64,000 bases of DNA from Echinarachnius parma (Eukaryota > Echinodermata > Echinoidea > Clypeasteroida > Echinarachniidae), in the NCBI GenBank assembly GCA_037951105.1, contig JBAMJV010003329.1:27713-91712 (forward strand), given 5' to 3'. The notes under the pieces were generated by a model that worked only from the letters and a program-made list of their open reading frames with translations, did not search any database and was not told the DNA's origin. The position numbers were made by a program, and so were the translations under genes. Each line of letters starts with the position of its first letter. Position 1 is the first letter of the stretch. Below are positions 19,915 to 29,849 of this stretch, piece by piece.

Positions 19915-20604
19915 GTAACCAGTAACCAGTTGCCATCTGCTTTCGTTGTGGTTACCATCTTAACATAATAACTACTATGCACCTCTTTCACTGGAACTGC
20001 CTTCACCTCTACTTCCTGACCTTGGAAGAATTCCAGCACGTCTTCCCTTATCTGAAGGAATGTCTTGCGTGCGCTGCATCCAGGCCTGGTTGCTGCCCGT
20101 CACAAACCTCTCTTTCAGTGATGTATCCCGCAACTGAGCCAAAGCCTGCTTCTCTCCACTGCTTAATGCAGCCTTCTCCGTCCTGGCGTAGAGGCGCATA
20201 AGTGCCCTGCTGTAGTCTGCCAGCGTCTCACTGCTGTGCTGCTTCCTACTATGGAATTCAGCCGTTAAAGACTGAACAGTGTCTACTGCGCCGAATAAAG
20301 ACCGCAGCACGGCAACCAACTGGTCCAAATCCTTGAGGATACTCTCCTCCCTGCACAGTACTGCTTCCTTGGCCACTCCTGCCAGATGATCCACCAGAGA
20401 CTGTGCCTTTGCTTCATCGCCCAGATTGTAGTGTCGGCAATAACAATCAAGATTGTCCAACCACTCCTGCAGAGACAAATCACCAACAACCTGTGGAGAA
20501 CCCCTAAACTTGCATAACTTAAACGGCGGTGGTGCCTTCTGCACATTAAGTCCTTGCAACACACTGGTGTTACAAAGGCTGTTGAGAGAAATATAATGGG
20601 ACAA
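19915..20604 (-). pseudogene. Retrotransposon gag-like gene, frameshifted
   Basis: A minus-strand frame of 209 codons begins at 20604. It contains a Gag capsid-like region: PPPFKLCKFRGSP, LQEWLDNLDCYCRHYNL, KAQSLVDHLAGVAKEAV, FGAVDTVQSLTAEFHSRKQ, LADYSRALMRLYARTEKAAL and LKERFVTGS. This is the pattern of Ty3/Gypsy-type Gag. Near 20070 a +1 shift moves the homologous sequence into another frame (KTFLQIREDVLEFFQGQEVE), which runs to a stop at about 19917. A splice-acceptor-like TTTCTCTCAACAG precedes residue 10. No zinc knuckle, protease or RT follows, so it is an isolated gag remnant or a decayed domesticated gag. It lies outside the neighbouring LTR element. Confidence 0.65.
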
Positions 20605-20843
20605 AACAGGTAAGTTACAACTTACTCTAAAATACTGAACACTAACTTACTAAACACTTACAACCAATTGATGTTACTCTGATTGGTAACAAACTACTCT
20701 CAGTTCAGGTTGATTCAGGATTTCAGTCTCTAGAGTTCTTCACAGTTCTAGAATAAAAGTCAGTTCAAAAGTCTTTTTTCAAGGGCTGTCTCCTTTTAAG
20801 GGATCTAGTAACTTTGTTGACATGTGCAAAAAGTGATGAATGG

Positions 20844-20848
20844 TTGAT
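20844..20848. repeat. Target site duplication, left (TTGAT)
   Basis: The five bases TTGAT immediately before the 5' LTR, matched after the 3' LTR at 27575-27579. Confidence 0.9.
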
Positions 20849-21239
20849 TGTGACATGCAAACATGTCTCTTTAACATAGAATTGTATTATGTATGTGAAT
20901 TATCCTCATATTATTGATATGTTCCCTTTCACACTTGAGATGTGGATGCGATGCGATCCAAATCTCAGAATATATAGTGAGTGGAGAATTGGGGAGTGTA
21001 TAACCCTGAAACAATGGAGGTGGTCCGAGTTGTTTACATTTTGACCGCTGGCAGAATAACATAGGACAGGTGCAGCTCAGGGTCAAATGACCAAGCAAGG
21101 GACGAATGTGTCTGGGTCAACATGAAGTAATTACCATAAAATAAGGTGTATGAAAACACCACTAAAGGGAGTACTGATTGGTCTAAAGTATTTCTTTTGT
21201 ATTGTCTTATGCTCGTTCTAGACAAGGAATAACATAGCT

Positions 21240-21246
21240 TATATAA
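21240..21246 (+). promoter_or_regulatory. TATA box in the 5' LTR
   Basis: TATATAA lies 392 bp into the LTR and is repeated at 27004-27010 in the 3' LTR. The position (U3) and the AATAAA 427 bp downstream fit an RNA polymerase II LTR promoter. Confidence 0.55.
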
Positions 21247-21666
21247 GGTCAATCGTTGTTGCTGATTGGTTAGGATGAATTTCTATGTTAACTCTTTGTC
21301 TCATGTGATGTAAGTAGACCTGCTAGACCAGCGCTGTGATTGGCTGGAAGTCAGTTCTTTGTGTATTTGTTAGTAGTAGCTGAGGTGGATTTCTGGCCAG
21401 ATTGCCGACTTGGTGAATTGATATTCTTAACTATTTCTTTATGTACATTTTATGTAACTGCCAAATTTGTTTTACACAAGAAGTGAACTTTAACTTTCTC
21501 TTTATAATATTAAATTATACAAGCAGTGCATGGTGACTTTCTCTGGATCTATTTTTGGACTGAGATTGGCACTGGAGTTGGATTTTTGAAGCAGAATACG
21601 TCAAGACTTGGTTGAGAGCAGATCTGCGATCTGCTTGTCCCTCTTTGCTTCATGGAGAACTTTGTA

Positions 21667-21672
21667 AATAAA
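21667..21672 (+). promoter_or_regulatory. Polyadenylation signal in the LTR
   Basis: AATAAA lies at LTR position 819, with the copy used for the genomic RNA at 27431-27436 in the 3' LTR. Confidence 0.55.
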
Positions 21673-21810
21673 CCGACATGTGTTATTCTCCAATATGAAC
21701 AGTGTTTCTGAGTTATTTATTTCGGCACCAATGTGGTGGCCTGTTCAAGTGGGGCATGTTTCGACGTATGACTGGACGAAGTATACCCTATTCTGGGGAG
21801 CTTTGTCACA

Positions 21811-21833
21811 TCTTGGTGGCAGCATGGTGGGAT
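21811..21833 (+). other. Primer-binding-site region
   Basis: TGGTGGCAGCATGGTGGGAT lies four bases after the 5' LTR. A TGGTG...GTGGGAT pattern is expected of tRNA-complementary sites; the best guess is a leucine tRNA, with mismatches. The exact tRNA is inferred only. Confidence 0.5.
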
Positions 21834-22439
21834 CTGGAAGCAAGTTGCACCAGTCCATTGATTTGATAAAATGCCTTGTTTCGACTTAATTATTTCTGCA
21901 AAGTTTGCTGTAACTGTTGTTAGCTACGTTCAGCTGGTTCGTGACGCTGATGGTGTAAACTGCATCAAACAGAACTGATCCAACACATATCTGTCTTGCT
22001 GACCATATTTTGCTGGCTGTGGGGGCACATATGATCTAGCCATTGTTGGTGCTAGCAGATCCGTGATCGAACCACTACCTGGTGTACCTGAGGCTGTGAT
22101 GCTGGTGACAGGTGCGGGTGAGCAGACGTGACGGAAGGACTGAGGATCAAACCTAGCTGTATGCAGAGACGCCGGATCGGGATACCGAGCTGGAACCGGA
22201 CTGAACGGAGGAACAACAGGCAACAGGCAGGAGAACAAGGGCAGTCGACAAGGGAGACTAATCGATCAACAGAAAGATAAGAGCTAAGTGATATGCATAA
22301 CTTTTTGTTGTGAGTGTGTGGCATTAATTGAACATTAATGTTATTGTTTACATGTTAATATTTACATGTTTATTTGCACTGTTGGCAGTGTGTGTGCCTG
22401 AACTAAGAGTACCTTATTGTAAGCACATTTTTGTTTTCA

Positions 22440-22666
22440 GTTCAAAGATTTATCTTGCGGGTTTCAAGGATGTCACCCAGAAGGAGGATCTCTGGGCTGT
22501 ACAGGCAGCCAATATTAAAATATGGTACACTAGCATGAGGACCATAAAGGACCGGCTGAAGAAACGCGCCAAGATGAGTGGGTCAGGAGGAGATTCCATT
22601 ACTGACATGAACAGCACAGAGAAGTGGGTGTGGGAGAAGTTCTCTTTTTTTGATCCCTCACATTGA
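22440..22666 (+). pseudogene. MADF/Myb-SANT-like protein of a Harbinger transposon (partial)
   Basis: After an acceptor-like TTTGTTTTCAG the frame reads GFKDVTQKEDLWAVQAANI, KIWYTSMRTIKDRLKKRAK, MSGSGGDSITD, TEKWVWEKFSFFDP and a stop. A K-RxxLW..., then a W(Y/F)xSMRTxxxRLKKK helix and a W...F.FL end is the C-terminal two-thirds of the MADF or Myb/SANT-like trihelix found beside PIF/Harbinger transposases, where it binds the subterminal DNA. The N-terminal part, expected upstream of the acceptor, is not found. It converges with the HARBI1-like remnant on the other strand, the usual layout of such elements. Both genes meet at a (CAG)n run near 22700. Confidence 0.65.
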
Positions 22667-22689
22667 TACGGTGGATGCCGGATATGTGG

Positions 22690-23555
22690 CCTCTTTTGCA
22701 GCAGCAGCAGCAGCAAATGCCGCATGGCTCCATGAGGTAGTTCCTGAGTGCGAAGGCGTCATCCCCCAGGATAAAGAAGGTCTTGGTAGTCATCAGGGCT
22801 TGCTGCCATAGGGCAGGGTGGGGGTGGGGTTGGGGGGGGGGGGGGGGGGGGGTTCTAGGGCTTCCTCTTCCAGGCCGTTGAAAAGCTCAGAGTCGCCAAA
22901 TATCTGAGCATCTGACATGTGTCATTTTCCACCAAGTATCCTCCAAAGCCAGGAGTGGTATAAGAAAAAAGCCTTGTAAGTGTAGTACAGACTGCCAGTG
23001 GCTTATTGATAGCAATGTGTTTGCCATCCAGGGCCCCGATGGCGTGGGGGATGGTCCATCTCTGCTCAAAATGGTTAGCTACGGCTGTCCAGGCTTCAGG
23101 GGTTACAGGTATATAGGATAAAAACCTCATCTTTGTACGCTTGCACAATTGCCTGGCACACTTCTGGAACCATCTCTGAGATGCTGGACACTCCACACCT
23201 GAAGGCATACGCAAGGGACCGATAATTCTCTCCAGTGACAAGGTGCCTCAGTCTCACGGTCAGTTTCAGTCCAGGTGAGAGGGGTTGCCTGAAACTGGTG
23301 AGTTTCTTCTCGATTGTTGTGGCCACCCTCTGCAAGACTTCATCGAAGAGCTGTGGTGTTAATATTGTGTAGTGTTTGGTATGCTATTGGATCTTCCAGC
23401 CTCAATTGGGTGTCTAGGAGGCTGGAGAACTGGCCAAGCTGTTGCCTCCTCTCCTCTGTGAGCCATGGTCGCAGCTCTCCTGGCCCTTCGTGGTTGGGAT
23501 TGTGGCTGGTCTGGCTGCTGCTCGTCTTATTCCTCTCTTGCGATAATGTAAGCAT
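22690..23555 (-). pseudogene. HARBI1-like PIF/Harbinger nuclease, frameshifted
   Basis: Homologous blocks appear in three frames. First is an N-terminal helical part, RLEDPIAYQTL (23340-23440). Then come [20 protein letters not shown] and [15 protein letters not shown] (about 23130-23260, helix-turn-helix-like). The DDE strand [12 protein letters not shown] (about 23010-23045) holds the first catalytic Asp. [11 protein letters not shown], then [12 protein letters not shown] (22918-22880), holds the second. ILGDDAFALRNYLMEPCG (about 22720-22772) follows. At least three frameshifts, one around the G run at 22834-22852, break it. The C-terminal RRxVENAFG block with the last catalytic residue is absent; the sequence passes into (CAG)n. 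Intact homologues cut the transposon ends. Confidence 0.85.
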
Positions 23556-23699
23556 ACAGTACTACTGCAAATTAATGTCATGTTGTCATCATCCTCAACT
23601 CCTGCCATCATTAATGGTTGTGGGTTGTAGTGTTTACCCTGTACAAGTTCAAGAAATAATGAAGTCCATGTTCAGTCGGGCTGTATATATTTCCGTCGG

Positions 23700-24125
23700 G
23701 GTCCAATCGTAGCTCAACTCCTGACCACTCTCGATCCTCATCGTGAAAGACATCGCGACCACAATCGTATACTTTCGCAACAGAGCGCATCGATTCGTGG
23801 TGAACGTATCGGAAGGTATCGGAACGTATCTGCACGTACCCGATCGTGATGATCGTGTCACATCGTGACCCAATCGTGGACTCAATCGGGACAATCCTAT
23901 CGAAACGTATATGATCGTATCTGTACGGGAGACTAGATCGTGACAGATCGTGTCACCTGAACTCGACCAATCGTGACCATATCGCATCCAAGCTCACCAA
24001 ATCGCACCAGAACGTATCGACTCGCATCACCTCGTATCCAAACCTGAAATTTCAGAGAAGTTCCACGATCAGCTACGAATGGCCAGTCGTGGCGTTCGTA
24101 ACTGATCGCACGACAGTGGGAACGC
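23700..24125. promoter_or_regulatory. Cluster of ATCGTG/CGTATC motifs, possible Harbinger subterminal region
   Basis: Within about 400 bp ATCGTG and close variants (TCGTGA, ATCGTAT, AACGTATC, ATCGCA) occur more than 20 times in both orientations, unlike the surrounding DNA. Arrays of short motifs next to Harbinger ends are binding sites for the Myb-like partner protein in studied elements. The right end near 24122 (GACAGTGGGAACGCCGAA) could be the element terminus, but no matching inverted left end was found. Confidence 0.45.
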
Positions 24126-24141
24126 CGAATTAGGGTTCACA

Positions 24142-24681
24142 ATGGGTGACTTGCGGCAAATGAAGATGGTCGAGTTAAGGGTTAAGTGTGATGAGTTGGG
24201 TCTATCCCATGATGGGTTAAGTAAGGCCGGACTGATTGATATATTAGACCCACATGATGAGGCAGGTTCAGAGCCTGTGAGTGTTGCTCTGACAGTTGAG
24301 TTGGAGATGTTGAGAAGGAAATTAGCGCATGAGTTGCGAATGGCCGAGATGCGCGCACATATTAGGCGAGAAGAAATACGCTTAGAAAAAGCATGCATTG
24401 AAATGCAGCGAGATGCTCTTCGCAATGCTACGCAGGGGCAAGGGCCCCAGCATAAGGTATTGGTAGACAAAGTATATAATGATTGTGGTAGCCTTACCAC
24501 ATCTGGAAAAGTTGGGCACATCTCCCCAAATGTTGAGGATGCAAAATTAAAGCGATACATGAGCAATGCACAGATAAATGGTATGACAATTAAATTGCTG
24601 CGCGTCACAGGTGTAACGCAGTCACTTGTCAGGCCAGAGTATGTAAATGAAGATATGTATCTCGCTCAAAGTGGAAAATAA
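24142..24681 (+). pseudogene. Ty3/Gypsy gag N-terminus fused to deletion junction
   Basis: An open frame of 179 codons starts MGDLRQMKMVELRVKCDELG. Residues 5-35 look like a SAP-type helix-extended-loop-helix (LRVKCDELGLSHDGLSKAGL), and residues 50-95 like a coiled coil (LEMLRRKLAHELRMAEMRAH, RREEIRLEKACIEM). From about residue 110 the sequence jumps to material near the protease. The capsid domain and zinc knuckles are deleted. Translation would start at the first ATG after the leader. A SAP-like start is seen in some invertebrate Gypsy Gag proteins. The assignment is by position and neighbours rather than a clear Gag motif. Confidence 0.6.
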
Positions 24682-25406
24682 GAGATGTAATAGGTAATGA
24701 GGTTGATGTTCCTTTGGCACTAGTCCATTTAGAGTGCGAGCCATACTCTATTTGTGATCATGTGGTTGTGGGTGTGATTGATACGTTGTCTGTAGATATG
24801 TTGTTAGGCAACGAGCTTCTAGTTGATGGCTTGCCGGATCTTTCATTACTTGATCATGAAATGGTAGCGACTAGGGAGCATCAAGTAATACTTGTTGAGC
24901 AAGATGAAGCTACAGTTGAGGATGAGAAGAATGAGGGGGGCAAGCCCATGGAGAGTGAAAAGAAAGGTGTTAATGAGGTGATAATGCATGCGAAAGGTAG
25001 GTTAGTGGAGGAGATTGATCCACAAATTGTTGTGACCCCCTCAAGCATGATTGATATGGAGGATGTTGAGGATGTGTTTGGTGGACTGAGAGAGGCAGGC
25101 TTAACAGACAAGCCATCCAAGTGCAAGTTTGGAGAGAGAGAGGTCTTGTATTTTGGGTTTGTGACGGGAGGGGGGAAGGTGAGGCCTGAACCTGCCAAAA
25201 TCGAAGATGTGGTGTCATACCCTAGGCCAGTCAGAAAGACAAATGCTAGAGCATTTTTGGGCCTGACTGGATGCTATAGGAAATTTATTTTGAGGTATAG
25301 TGATATTTCCTCCCCACTCACAGACTTGATAAAGGAATTTGAACCACTTTTGGTGAAGCTCAAAAGTGCACTGACTTTTGCCCCAGTTTTGAGGAGCCAT
25401 AGTTAA
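24682..25406 (+). pseudogene. Ty3/Gypsy pol remnant: protease end and RT thumb
   Basis: The first part (VPLALVHLECEPY, VVVGVIDTLSVDMLLGNEL) resembles the C-terminal half of a retrotransposon aspartic protease, with LLGNEL matching the usual LLGND. The D(S/T)G active site is missing. After an acidic spacer the sequence enters the RT thumb, past the catalytic palm: FGGLREAGLTDKPSKCKFGE, LYFGFVTGGGKVRPEPAKI, ARAFLGLTGCYRKFI and DISSPLTDLIKE. The YxDD box is deleted. It ends with a stop at 25404. Such a protein cannot polymerise DNA. Confidence 0.85.
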
Positions 25407-25767
25407 ATTGCCTCAGTTTTTGTATAAGTTGATGCTAGTGATAGGGGCGGGGCTGATAATATTATCGCCTTCATTAGTCGCAAGTTACTCTCCCGTGAGG
25501 TGAATTACCCCATCATTGAGAAGGAGTGCCTAGGCTCTAGCCAATATCATTTAGATTGTTGGAAGGTGAACAAGTTTTAGTCATATTTGTTTGGTTAGCC
25601 ATTGTTATTTAAATAACTATTTAAATTATTTAATAGCTAAAAATAAAAAAAAATGCATAATGCTAGGCTAATGAGATGGAGCTTGGCACTCCAGTGCTAC
25701 TCAATGAAGGTAGAACACCGTAGGGGACTGGCCAATGGCAATGCAGATGCATCGTCTCGTATGTAAA
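25407..25767 (+). pseudogene. Ty3/Gypsy RNase H remnant
   Basis: With several stops and shifts the segment reads VDASDRGADNIIAFISRKLL, SREVNYPIIEKECLG, and after a ~100-bp AT-rich insertion, ARLMRWSLALQCYSMKVEH, RRGLANGNADASSRM. These are RNase H blocks (DASxxGxG, SRxLxxxExxYxxxExExL, and GxxNxxADxLSR). No integrase follows before the 3' LTR. Confidence 0.85.
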
Positions 25768-26595
25768 GAAAGTAGAGTTAGATTCAGAAAGACTTAATCG
25801 ATATGACTTTTTATGATTTGGTTTGTTTTAATAAGTACAACATGGATGTTGGGTAAATAATACCTTGTTTGTGGGAATGATGATAAGAGTAGAATACTGA
25901 GTGTTGGAAAAGTATGTATTGTAATTACATAATGTATGTGTAATGAAAGTTGATTTTTATTGCCACACACACTTATGCCAAGAAATTGCAAGAATAGGTC
26001 TCTTTAGCATGTTTAGAAATATGTATAATTATCGCGGCCACACACTTGCACACTTTGGAACTGAACTTTGAATTGAATCGCGAATGGTGCATGAATTGGA
26101 GACGACTGGAGGAGCCAGGAGCGAACATGAGACGTCCAGGATCAAGAACTTTTTTAATTGGATCCAAAATGAACAATAATCACGATAAACACTTGAATAA
26201 TGAACTCAATTATGAACTCTAATCTGCGTTATGAAAATTCTGATCTTTTGATTATTCGAATGTTGTAATTGATACATCATATATGCTTCATTATTATTAT
26301 TTTTAGTGCTAAAATGTCATGGATTATTAAGCACTTGCATATTTGAAGAGTGAAGAGATGAAAATGTCATGCTATTTTTGCATGATAATGTTCGAGAAAA
26401 TGTTTCAAGTACACGCATTCAAATATTGTATTTTGTTAACATTATTTTGTATACCAACGTATTAACGTTATGTTTTGTTTTATGTACTTTGGTGTTTCAT
26501 TAGGGTGGTGAGAACTAAGATAATTCACTCTGATGTAAACTATGTTTATAATGAGGTTAAGTACCTCATTCTTAACCGATATAGTTTCCATCTCC
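25768..26595 (+). other. Non-coding 3' region of the LTR element
   Basis: AT-rich DNA between RNase H and the polypurine tract. There is no trace of integrase zinc-binding (HHCC) or DDE motifs. Nothing else was recognised. Confidence 0.6.
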
Positions 26596-26609
26596 AGAAG
26601 AAAGGGGAT
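26596..26609 (+). other. Polypurine tract
   Basis: AGAAGAAAGGGGA lies three to four bases before the 3' LTR, the normal plus-strand primer site. Confidence 0.7.
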
Positions 26610-26612
26610 GTC

Positions 26613-27574
26613 TGTGACATGCAAACATGTCTCTTTAACATAGAATTGTATTATGTATGTGAATTATCCTCATATTATTGATATGTTCCCTTTCACACTT
26701 GAGATGTGGATGCGATGCGATCCAAATCTCAGAATATATAGTGAGTGGAGAATTGGGGAGTGTATAACCCTGAAACAATGGAGGTGGTCCGAGTTGTTTA
26801 CATTTTGACCGCTGGCAGAATAACATAGGACAGGTGCAGCTCAGGGTCAAATGACCAAGCAAGGGACAAATGTGTCTGGGTCAACATGAAGTAATTACCA
26901 TAAAATAAGGTGTATGAAAACACCACTAAGGGGAGTACTGATTGGTCTAAAGTATTTCTTTTGTATTTTCTTATGCTCGTTCTAGACAAGGAATAACATA
27001 GCTTATATAAGGTCAATCGTTGTTGCTGATTGGTTAGGATGAATTTCTATGTTAACTCTTTGTCTCATGTGATGTAAGTAGACCTGCTAGACCAGCGCTG
27101 TGATTGGCTGGAAGTCAGTTCTTTGTGTATTTGTTAGTAGTAGCTGAGGTGGATGTCTGGCCAGATTGCCGACTTGGTGAATTGATATTCTTAACTATTT
27201 CTTTATGTACATTTTATGTAACTGCCAAATTTGCGTTACACAAGAAGTGAACTTTAACTGTCTCTTTATAATATTGAATTATACAAGCAGTGCATGGTGA
27301 CTTTCTCTGGATCTATTTTTGGACTGAGATTGGCACTGGAGTTGGATTTTTGAAGCAGAATACGTCAAGACTTGGTTGAGAGCAGATCTGCGATCTGCTT
27401 GTCCCTCTTTGCTTCATGGAGAACTTTGTAAATAAACCGACATGTGTTATTCTCCAATATGAACAGTGTTTCTGAGTTATTTATTTCGGCACCAATGTGG
27501 TGGCCTGTTCAAGTGGGGCATGTTTCGACGTATGACTGGACGAAGCATACCCAATTCTGGGGAGCTTTGTCACA
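26613..27574 (+). repeat. 3' LTR (962 bp)
   Basis: Same length and ends as the 5' LTR. Substitutions relative to it are scattered, with no insertions or deletions. It is preceded by the purine tract that would prime plus-strand synthesis. Confidence 0.92.
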
Positions 27575-27579
27575 TTGAT
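27575..27579. repeat. Target site duplication, right (TTGAT)
   Basis: The five bases TTGAT immediately after the 3' LTR, identical to 20844-20848. Confidence 0.9.
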
Positions 27580-27915
27580 GCAATGTATATTGTTGTTATC
27601 TGATATGTCCACAGGGTATTGTGTGAAAATGTCAAGTCAAATGGATGTTGCATGGCCGAGTAATGAGCAAAAATGCAAAGTGATATTCACTAAACTCACT
27701 GCACTCACTATGTACACGGTTTTGAAAATCCAACGGATACTCTATTATCTGCACACTTCAATCGGACATATCTTTGTAACGAAAGGGAAATTTGAAAAAT
27801 CGAAACCTGTCCCATGATTTTATTGTTAATACGAATACAACGAGGTATGAGGGAACCGCTAGAATTCAAATTTGATTTTGAGGATTTGGACAATGTTACT
27901 AAGTCCCTTTAAATT

Positions 27916-28020
27916 AGCTCGGTCACCAGCGCGGATAATCTACAGAGCTGTCATCAGCGCAGGCCATCTATCCGAGCTGTCATCTACAAAGCTCGGTCAC
28001 CAGCGCGGATAATCAACTTA
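27916..28020 (+). repeat. Left split repeat of the YR retrotransposon
   Basis: AGCTCGGTCACCAGCGCGGA occurs at 27916 and again at 27990, separated by the GAGCTGTCATCAGCGCAGG block. The central block recurs at 33626-33690. Confidence 0.8.
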
Positions 28021-28687
28021 ACGCGACAAGACATGAAAGGTGTTAAGTTACGTTACTTAACACTCCAGAACCAAGAATTTAGGGCCCGCTCAGGGAGGAT
28101 TAAGGGGGATTTGATTTGGTTCGCTCGCTAGTGATAAAATAACTCGCTTCACAGTCTGAACAACAGACTAGCATTGTAAAATATAATTAGACTATGGATA
28201 ACAATCTAGTTGCTTATCAGCCGATCCTCCTCAACTTGAGATGGATGTTTTGGAAACCCCTTTCCTGCCTTAGATGTTTATATTTAATTTGATACCGCTT
28301 CCTGCCTCTCTGGGATGGTATTTACTTTTACTCAGAAAATTATTTCTTTGAGATTCATTCGTTCATGGTTGTTTGATCGGAAAGCATGTCGATCTATGTT
28401 AGTTAGAGAAACAAATATAAAATATATCTACAATGGAATTCGATTGCTGAATGTTAGTTTTCACTTGGAGTTTCAGTGACAGTAAATACTATTCTTCTTT
28501 GAATTGGATGCAACTTTATAATAGTCGTATGCTTACTTCGACGATAATGGTTCGCGTGTGACGGGATTTGTTTCAATTACGCTTGGAGGGAGGTTGATCA
28601 CGGTTTCATACACATATTGGCATATTATATACATTTTGGACTTTGACTATAGCTACAACCCGAGTTGTGTGATAACAGTTTATATTA

Positions 28688-29844
28688 TTGCCAGATCATA
28701 GCGGCAATTTCGTTGGTCTTTCTGGCCCCGTAAAACATTATTTCGTCTCCCCTACGCGCTACAAGATGCCAAAGGCCAAGCAGAAGACGAGCTCGAGGAG
28801 AGGTGCGCCGGCTAGCGCCACAACGTCGTCTCGGTCAGCCTCTCGACGTCCTACTCGACCACGGCGACAGAATGTCTATACGTCAGAGTTGCCCGCTGGA
28901 CTGGATCCTGGACCAACGGCCATAGATACAGAGCCAGTCAATCCCGGTGAGTTGTCATGGCCTATTATACCTTCCAATATCAATATTGAGCATGATATGG
29001 GGGTACCTCCCCCTTCCTTCCCATTATTGTCGGCGGACACGACCCCGTCTGCAGCGGCCCATGTAGATACCGCGCTTTGCGGCGTAGGAGGCGAGGCGGG
29101 TGGCCGTTACACACCAGCAATGAGCTGCGTGTGCGATGAGTTAGGGGCGGATGTAGCTGGGAATACTAAGGAGAAATTTTGGCAGGGGAATATGTTGAGC
29201 TGGGGATGCTGGTCAGGAAAGATGCTGGGCGGGGTGATGATTCCCCCACATTCAGCCTGGCTCCAACCGGTGGATCTTTGCTGCTGCGTCCGCAGAATAA
29301 AATTCCGCAGATTGGAGCGATCGAGCAGTGGACTTCGGCGTTCATGATTTATGCATCCATCTTTTTGGAGCGTCACCCGACGCGCGCTAGGGAGCTGCTA
29401 AAATACATGGATATCATTAGGTCCATAACTCGGTTTGGGGGGTTTAATTGGAGGTCGTACGACGTTCAATTTCGCCTGCGGCAAGCGCGGCAACCACATC
29501 GGTCATGGGCCGTTATTGATACGAAGTTGTGGTTGACAGTCGCCGCCGTCAGTCCCACTGCAGCCACTTCGCTAGATTATATGCAGCCCTTTCGGGCTAA
29601 TTACGAGCGGCCAGCCGCACGCGGAGCTAGGGGCCCAGCAGGGTCGGGGTACCCGGGTAGACGTGGCGGTAGCTACCGCGGCAATAAGACAGCGCTGCAC
29701 TGCTTCGCACTTAACGAAGGTGGGTGTACCCGCTTCAGCTGCCAGTACCCCCACAAGTGCGCGCGATGTGGAGCCACCTCACACGGTGCCAGTACATGCA
29801 AGTTGGATGCCAGTAAGCGCGCCGGCGGAAATGGTACAAATTAA
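28688..29844 (+). pseudogene. YR-retrotransposon gag, one frameshift
   Basis: The N-terminal half (28688-about 29190) is basic and Ser/Arg-rich (KAKQKTSSRRGAPASATTSS). The frame then shifts to 29179-29844. There EYVELGMLV, IEQWTSAFMIYASIFLERHP, ARELLKYMDIIRSITRFGG, WRSYDVQFRLRQARQPHRSW match the Gag-like domain shared by DIRS and Ngaro ORF1. The C-terminus has a Cys/His cluster CFALNEGGCTRFSCQYPHKC, CARCGATSHGASTC, which probably binds nucleic acid. The start at 28688 is the open-frame start; the first ATG with good context is near 28766 (MPKAKQ), and either is possible. Confidence 0.8.
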
Positions 29845-29849
29845 TAGGG

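Larger units (their letters stand above)
20849..21810 (+). repeat. 5' LTR (962 bp)
   Basis: Terminal palindrome TGTGAC...GTCACA. It is 99% identical to the 3' LTR. It contains a TATA box, a downstream AATAAA, and several CpG-poor blocks. Short minus-strand frames within it are accidental, since the same frames recur in the 3' LTR. Confidence 0.92.
20849..27574 (+). mobile_element. Ty3/Gypsy LTR retrotransposon, internally deleted, with Harbinger cargo
   Basis: A 6,726-bp element has two 962-bp LTRs that begin TGTGACATGC and end GCTTTGTCACA, and a 5-bp target duplication TTGAT at 20844-20848 and 27575-27579. The LTRs differ by about 10 substitutions and no indels, so the insertion is young. 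The inside keeps only the start of gag, the end of protease, the end of RT and RNase H. The RT catalytic core and integrase are gone. Between the primer-binding region and gag sit ~2.3 kb that include HARBI1-like and MADF-like remnants. It must have depended on other copies for movement. Confidence 0.9.
20800..27908 (+). mobile_element. TTAA-target MITE, copy b, split by the LTR retrotransposon
   Basis: The left part (20800-20848, GGGATCTAGTAACTTTGTTG onward) and the right part (27580-27908, ending TGTTACTAAGTCCCT) are the two ends of one MITE. TTAA borders are at 20796-20799 and 27909-27912. When the LTR element and one TTGAT are removed, the sequence reads through exactly as in the uninterrupted copy at 37328-37708. 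The MITE is therefore older than the LTR insertion. Confidence 0.92.

Noticed and set aside
20871..21252. Small minus-strand genes in the LTR
   Set aside because: The same frames occur in both LTRs and have no motifs; the DNA is LTR sequence.
21930..22238. 102-codon proline-rich minus-strand frame in the LTR element
   Set aside because: No recognised motif and no conserved partner; it may be part of the Harbinger cargo, but there is no evidence.
21811..24141. Complete Harbinger transposon with defined ends
   Set aside because: No matching inverted termini or 3-bp target duplication could be found; only gene remnants are supported.
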